This document shows, in pieces, positions 58,300-64,000 of a DNA stretch of 64,000 nucleotides. Under the pieces are notes generated by a model. It saw only the letters and a program-made list of their open reading frames with translations, ran no database searches and was not told the origin of the DNA. The DNA comes from Rheum nobile (taxonomy: Eukaryota; Streptophyta; Magnoliopsida; Caryophyllales; Polygonaceae): contig WOAB01000319.1 of NCBI GenBank assembly GCA_027886185.1, positions 372,001 through 436,000 on the forward strand, in the 5' to 3' direction. Positions within the stretch are counted from its first letter, which is position 1. Each line of letters starts with the position of its first letter. The position numbers were made by a program, and so were the translations under genes.

Positions 58300-60335
58300 T
58301 TTTCATTTATAAGAATGACATTTTCCATGTTCAAGCCCGTATGGATAGTAATGGACTATACATACTGGATATCAAATCTGAAAACTATAACGTTGATCTT
58401 CCTACATCCTTTTGGGGATATACCCTCACCACTAATGCGTTCACACTAAACAGGACTCCATCACGATCAGTTGACAAGACACCATATGAGATATGGTATG
58501 GAAAAGTTCCTAGCTTGTCACTTCTGAAGGTCTGGGGATGCGAGGCTTATGTAAAGCGTTTACTATCTGATAAGCTAGCACCCAAATCAGACAAATGCTT
58601 CTTTATAGGTTATCCCAAGGAAACAAGGGGATATTAATTCTACAATTCCGCTGAGAACAAAATGTTTGTTGCTCGGGATAGTGTCTTTTTGGAAAATGAT
58701 TTATTTTCCAAGAAGCCAAGTGGGAGAAATGTTCAGCTTGACGAGATTCAAGCTGAGCAACAAACCCAACAACACGAGGACATAGATGATGTCACTAAGG
58801 AACTTGACTATGGAGGCATACCTTCTCAAAGGGAAACCGTCTAGATTCAAGATGCAATTCCTTAAGTTGATGAAGCACCTGAGGTCCCGCATACAGATGT
58901 GGTCAACCCAGCAGCTGAAGTCTCTCATATTGTTGGACCACTTTGGAGATCAGACAGGCTAAGGCAACAACCTAGACTTATGAGGATTACGTCTTGACTG
59001 CTAGCATTGACGTTATACTTTTAGAGAACGGCGAGCCTGCGACCTATAAGCAAGTGATGGCGGACCCCGACTCCGAGAAATGGCTGGTTGCCATGAAATC
59101 CGAAATGGAATCCATGTCCGAGAATCAAGTATGAGACTTGATAGATTTGCCTGATGGGGTAAAACCTATTGGATGCAAATGAGTCTTTGAGATCAAGACA
59201 GACAAGGATGGAAACGTTTATGTCTATAAGGCAAGATTAGTTGCCAAAAGATTTAGACAGGTTCATGATACTGACTATGATGAAATGTTTGCACGGTCGT
59301 TATGATCAGGTCCATTAGGATACTCCTAGCGATTGCCGCTTATTATAATTATGAGACTTGGCAAATCCTATGAGAATATGCAAGCTCAAGAAGTCCATCT
59401 ATGGACTTAAGCAAGCATCTAGGAGTTGGAATCTTCGTTTTGATGAAATGGTCAAAAAGTTTGATTTTGTCAGATGCGAAGAAGAGCCTTGTGTCTACAA
59501 GAAGTTTAGTGGGAGCAAAGTGGCCTTCCTAGTTCTATATGTGGATGACATATTACTCATTGGGAATGACATTCCTATGCTGGAGACAGTTAAAGAGTGA
59601 CTTAAGAAGTATTTCTCAATAAAGGACTTGGGAGAGACTGAGTACATACTAGGCATTAAGATCTATAGAGATAGATCTAAGAGACATTGGTCTAAGTCAG
59701 GGAACTTATGTAGATAAGGTCCTTGATAGATTCAATATGATGAACTCTAAGAAAGGGTTCATGCCTATGCAGCATGACTTATATCTCAGCAAGAGCCAAT
59801 GTTCTAAGACACCTGGTGAGGCTGAAAGGATGAGCAAGATTCCCTATGCCTCAGCCATAGGATCCATCATGTATGCAATAACTTGTACTCGCCCAGATGT
59901 TGCATATGCTTTGAGTATGCGTAGCATATACCAATCAAACTCGGGTGATGCACATTGATGTGTAGCCAAGAAACATCCTAAAGTACTTACGAAGGACTAG
60001 GGATGATCTCTTGATATTTGGAGGTGATGACGAGCTGGTCGTCAAGGGCTATACTGATGCGAGTTTCCAGATAGACAGAGATGATTTTTTGAATCTTAGT
60101 CTGGATATATCTTCATTCTGAATGAAGGAGCCGTCAGTTGGAAGAGTTCCAAATCTAGACATGTTCTACGGAAGTACCACATGATCAGACACTATGTTGA
60201 TAGTGGAGATGTGAGGATGTGCAAGGTGCACACAGATGACAACACTGCAGATCCTTTGACCAAGACCATGTCTAGGCCCAAGTATGATAGTCACACTAGG
60301 GCCAAGGGACTCAGACACATTAGAGAGTTCTTTTG
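58300..60335 (+). pseudogene. Copia integrase remnant, reverse transcriptase and RNase H, decayed
   Basis: The GAG-pre-integrase segment (ARMDSNGLYILDIKS) jumps directly to the end of the integrase (PTSFWGYTLTTNAFTLNRTP; TPYEIWYGKVPSLSLLKVWG), so the catalytic core is deleted. Reverse transcriptase pieces follow: MADPDSEKWLVAMKSEMESM, KKSIYGLKQASRSWNLRFDE and the catalytic YVDDILLIGND. RNase H fragments lie near 60030-60290 (GYTDASFQ; TDDNTADPLTK). Stops occur at least at 58635, 58841, about 59133 and 59598. Confidence 0.9.
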
Positions 60336-61162
60336 AGACATTGTTTGTTTTATGATAAACCTTGTTTATTGTTATTACAGACATTTATGCTTAACTTATA
60401 TATATGAATTTCATATTATTATTTAATCATTGCTTGGGATTAGATAAAGTATCCAAACAATTTAATAGTTATCAAATGGGCTCATCAAAACTGTTTTGGT
60501 GAATGAAACCCCATTAAGTGAACTGAAATTATAAAATTGTTAGAAGTCCATGGTCTAAGTTGTTAACTTGGATACAAATGACTTAATCAATAGACCATAT
60601 GTGAGATTGATTGATAACATCGGGTTTCATGTGTTATAGGGACATAGAGATGTCTAATCGATTACATAGATGTGTATACCGATACGCATCGGACAGACCG
60701 ATCTTAGGATTCCTCGGGACTTTACTATGGAGTTTTAGGATTATTCATGATAAGTGAGTTCCTTAGACATGAGTATGATATAGTTATCATTTGACTGCTG
60801 GTATGTCTTTGACGCTGTCAAACGCTGACCGTGACAGACAGTTATAAAGGCAGTGATTGGGATTGCCAAAGGTTGAGTGAGAGCTGTAGTCTTACAAGAT
60901 TGAATATGTCCTCCTATTCCGTGTATACTATGATACATTTGGAAAGGATTGGTGTCTCGGCCACTTGAAGAGAGAGAACTGTGAAAAACGCATGGCCATG
61001 CTCGAATGTATTATTAGTAATCATCCGTACTGACAGTTTGATCTCAAGATTTCAAGAAACGTATTTGGCGGTAAAGATGAGTTTCATCATATAGTCAAAT
61101 AAGACACTTTGTGACAAATGAATTTTAACATTGCACACTTGTTTTAAGGACAAGTGAGAGAT

Positions 61163-61756
61163 TGAAGGAATTGTGTCCTTTAATCAAAGGTGCAATTACT
61201 GATCATGAAGTGGGACCATTTATGGAGATATTTAATCCGGTGATTTTAGGTAGTCATAGTGCTTTGCTAGAAGCCAACTATGATTTATAGACTATATGTT
61301 ATAAAGTATGTCATAAAGTCTATTGCTATTATTACCGGGTCCTATGAGGTCACACCCTTAGAGTTTGGACTGGATCAGGTTGTTGGGAGACATATTATAT
61401 AAAGTTATATAGGATATAACTTGGGAGATAAAGATTGTTAATAATAAAGTGTTATTATTAATAATAAAAGAAATACTTATTTAGAAAATAAGATATCTAC
61501 ACATGGCAATATAAAAGGAGGGCTTTTAGGAAAAGCCCATAACCCTAATTCACACCAAGAGTACGGTTGCCACCATCTCCCAAATCTCTCTTGTTCGCCT
61601 TGGATCCTCGCTCTAGCAACCGAGTCCTAGGTGATCCAGATTCAAGCTCGGGTGGATCAAATAGAGGAGTCACACGTGAGGCTCTATTCTCTCCATTCCA
61701 GCAGATTGAAACACGCATCAAGAGGTATTTGATTCTTTCTATCTATGATCTATTTG
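61163..61756 (+). repeat. 3' LTR of copia element 1, cut by a nested element
   Basis: Preceded by the purine tract GACAAGTGAGAGAT. It matches the 5' LTR until GATCTATTTG; there the copia 2 LTR begins instead of the expected GTTTATGC. Confidence 0.92.
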
Positions 61757-62619
61757 TGTTAGGAAGTGAACTTTTGGGAACTTCAGTTCCCTACTATAGT
61801 TCCCTTCCTCAGTTTTCCTAGTTTTGATAATGACAAACATCTTTGCTATTAATGTTTCTATTAGTGTGATAAACAGGGAACTTAGAACTCGGAAAGCAAG
61901 GAACAGAGACGCTATCGCCAGACTTGGGAACTGGCGAAAGGAACCCAAGCTAGTCGACGCCAGAAACACTTGAAGAATTATGTAAGGGCGGCGGCGAGCT
62001 ATTTAGGGTAGATCTTTAGTTAGGGAGAGAACTATGAGATCTTATCCTGTTTCCATATATTTTAGGAGCTTAAAGTTTATCTTTATGGAAATAAAACATG
62101 TAAAAATCGGTAAAGATTATATTTGGTAACAAATGTTATCTTTAACGATTACTTTTAATTATTTTATTTGGTTGATTCGGTTATTGGAGATTTGCTTCCT
62201 CCAGTAATTAAATCATATAAATAAAGTAATTAAAACTCTCTCATTACACACGCATTCACTAAGAGAAGAATTCCGAGTGCTAAGAAGAAAACATGCCAAG
62301 TTCTTTGAAGAAGAACTGAGTAAGTTGCTTGCTTGTTGTTTGCTTGGTTAGGTCAAACTAGGTAGAGAGTCTTTAGTGTGTCTAAGACTTTAATCTGTGT
62401 GTTCTATTCTAGTTGATTGTAACCGAAGTATTAATACAAGAAGTAGACTTTGAAATCCTCTTGCAAAAGGGGTAGTGGGTTTTATCCTGGATAACTAGTT
62501 GGTTATCAAAGGTTCCCACTCTAAGGAACGTGTCTTGAATCTGTTCGTGTTTACTTATTCCGCTGCTTAGGGAACTGAACTTTCAGTTCCCTCGATAACT
62601 AACAACGTACGATCCTACA
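61757..62619 (+). repeat. 5' LTR of copia element 2
   Basis: Starts TGTTAGGAAGTGAAC and ends GATCCTACA, directly before a clear primer site. The expected 5-bp target duplication is ATTTG (61752-61756), to be seen again after its 3' LTR outside the window. Confidence 0.88.
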
Positions 62620-62636
62620 ATTGGTATCAGAGCAGG
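62620..62636 (+). promoter_or_regulatory. Primer-binding site of copia element 2
   Basis: ATTGGTATCAGAGCAGG carries the full TGGTATCAGAGC site complementary to initiator tRNA-Met, directly after the LTR. Confidence 0.88.
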
Positions 62637-62670
62637 CGCTCTAGATTTGTGTTAGTTTACAGATTTCAAG

Positions 62671-64000
62671 ATGTCTACCTCAAGTGAATTTAGTCTGGGA
62701 ATCTCCATCAATAAGCCTCACATCCGCAAGAAAGGAGAAGAAGAATGGTGGGAGAAAAGCATGGAAAACCACATTCAAACCATAGACTATCAGTGCTGGC
62801 GCGTGATAGAAAATGGCGATGGAACTACTCCTAAGGACTTAACTGAAGACCAATGGAAGCCGGAGTACTATGTCATCAAGGAGAAAAATGCTAAGGCTCG
62901 TCAACTCATTCTCAATGGGCTGAACAGAGAAGATATGGACAAAGTGATGGGAATCCCAACTGCTAAAGGGATCTGGACTGCTCTGAAGGAAATGCACGAA
63001 GGCAGTGAGGAACTGAAACAGAGTAGGAAGTTTGCTCTAGAAGGAGAGTACCACACTTTTGAGATGCTTGACACTGAAGACATCTCTCAGTATTACTCTC
63101 GCTTCACAAGGCTCGTAACGAAACTCACCACTGCTGGAGTAGAACTCGACGAATGGTCAAAAGCCCTTGTCATCATCAACGGTCTCAACTCAAAATTTAA
63201 CCTCATCAAGAGAGTTCTGAAGACTACCCCTGAAATTCAATCCCTCCCCTTAACTCAAATCATAGGGAAACTTGAAGTTGACGAAAGAGAGGCACAAAAA
63301 TCCAGTTCTTCCAAGAAAGTGGAGAAGGGAATCGCCCTAAAAATCTCAAAGGCTTTTTCCATATTAGAAATGGAAGAGGAAAATTCCGACATCGAGGAAG
63401 AAGAAGACGAGATAACTGCCTTGATTACGAAACACATCAGAAAGCAATTCACCAAAGGAAAGTTCAAGAAGAATTTCCAAAAGAAGGACCTCTCAGAATA
63501 TCAATGCTATCAATGCAAGGAAAGGGGACATCTGGCAAGGAACTGTCCTAAGAACACTGACGACGATGACAAGTCTCAGCACAAGAAGGCTCTCTTCGCA
63601 ACCTTTGGAGATGACTCAGAAGACTCTGAAGGGGAACCAGAGACGAAGGGAACTACCAGAGGAAGATGTCTAATGGCCAAAGAAGATTCAACTGAATCAG
63701 ACGACTCTGAGGTATCTTCTTCTGACTTCACTAAATCTCTTCTGGAATATGACAAAAAGCAATTAGTCAAAATTATTAAGAAACTTGGAAAGGAAACTAG
63801 TTCCCTACAAGAGAAACTGGAGGAATATGAAGATGAAATCTCTTGCTTAACCACTGAAAACTCCGTCTGGGGTAAGAAATTAGATGAAGCTGAGAAACTA
63901 TTAGCCAACTCTCAAAAAATGTGTGAGTCCTGCAACAATGTTAAAACTGAACTCATGCATGTTGTCATTCCCCTAGTTCCATCAACAGACTCTGAAAAGA
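62671..64000 (+). CDS. Copia element 2 gag(-pol) frame, open to the window end
   Basis: The frame runs from the ATG (MSTSSEFSLGISINKPHIRK) for more than 440 codons to the last base without a stop that I could see. The gag part has the copia/UBN2-type pattern (WWEKSMENHIQTIDYQCWRV; IWTALKEMHEGSEELKQSRK; ISQYYSRFTRLVTKL) and a CCHC knuckle CYQCKERGHLARNC at about 63502-63545. A long acidic, Ser-rich and coiled-coil-like segment follows (ETSSLQEKLEEYEDEI). The intact frame and clear primer site suggest a recent insertion. Protease, integrase and RT would lie further right. Confidence 0.9.
   Translation, partial: MSTSSEFSLGISINKPHIRKKGEEEWWEKSMENHIQTIDYQCWRVIENGDGTTPKDLTEDQWKPEYYVIKEKNAKARQLILNGLNREDMDKVMGIPTAKGIWTALKEMHEGSEELKQSRKFALEGEYHTFEMLDTEDISQYYSRFTRLVTKLTTAGVELDEWSKALVIINGLNSKFNLIKRVLKTTPEIQSLPLTQIIGKLEVDEREAQKSSSSKKVEKGIALKISKAFSILEMEEENSDIEEEEDEITALITKHIRKQFTKGKFKKNFQKKDLSEYQCYQCKERGHLARNCPKNTDDDDKSQHKKALFATFGDDSEDSEGEPETKGTTRGRCLMAKEDSTESDDSEVSSSDFTKSLLEYDKKQLVKIIKKLGKETSSLQEKLEEYEDEISCLTTENSVWGKKLDEAEKLLANSQKMCESCNNVKTELMHVVIPLVPSTDSEK

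Larger units (their letters stand above)
54504..61756 (+). mobile_element. Ty1/copia retrotransposon 1, decayed; 3' LTR interrupted
   Basis: The 5' LTR (54504-55190) and 3' LTR (61163 onward) share sequence start to end up to 61756, where a second copia element begins. The order primer site, gag, protease, integrase remnant, RT and RNase H remnant shows a plus-strand copia element. Many stops and a deleted integrase core show that it is dead. The last roughly 80 bp of the 3' LTR should lie beyond the nested element, outside the window. Confidence 0.92.

Overview
The window is nuclear DNA of a flowering plant, most likely a eudicot. Host genes have short exons, GT-AG introns and AT-rich introns and spacers. 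It also carries a plant-type U2 snRNA gene with USE and TATA elements, a thylakoid-lumen protein gene, a plant PMT-family methyltransferase and plant transposon families. I cannot name the species. Roughly two thirds is transposable elements, several nested, and many edges can be fixed from target-site duplications (TSDs) read directly in the sequence.

Layout. 1-2612: right part of a Mutator-like element (MULE-A). 2613-3085: decayed duplicate of the 3' end of the TYW1 gene. 3086-7601: gene-poor, repeat-like DNA. 7611-21519: a second, larger MULE (MULE-B) with a perfect 9-bp TSD; an Athila-type LTR retrotransposon (7653-13975, TSD CACTC) sits inside its left terminal region. MULE-B carries a FAR1/MULE transposase gene followed by an OTU protease domain, plus three accessory ORFs, all damaged. 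Its right end lies a few bases beyond the 3' box of an apparently intact U2 snRNA gene (about 21549-21745, minus). 22515-40565 is the host gene block: TYW1 (-), a PMT28-like methyltransferase (-), a 5'-truncated LINE (33032-36190), a leucine-carboxyl-methyltransferase-type SAM enzyme (+) and a Tat-targeted thylakoid-lumen protein (-). 41440-45590: a satellite-like array of about 360-bp units with a longer unit recurring every six, interrupted by a hAT MITE. 47653-49401: a fold-back element with a perfect 9-bp TSD and an Athila-like LTR in its loop. 49694-52849: a hAT element (perfect 8-bp TSD) with a third MULE (50045-52537) nested inside. 54504 to the end: a decayed Ty1/copia element whose 3' LTR is interrupted by a younger copia element with an open gag frame running off the window.

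Host genes: TYW1 acts in wybutosine formation on tRNA-Phe; the PMT-like enzyme is predicted to be a Golgi membrane protein; U2 serves the spliceosome; the lumenal protein belongs to the chloroplast. They show no operon-like relationship.

The most distinctive feature is arrays of 21-bp imperfect palindromes, GGGCGGCA-N5-TGCCGCCC in MULE-A/B and GGGCGCA-N7-TGCGCCC in the third MULE. They cluster near element ends, also occur inside MULE-B coding exons, and once form a long near-perfect hairpin. With the transposase-OTU gene and accessory ORFs this is the best candidate for something little described. All calls come from reading the sequence by eye; no database search was run.
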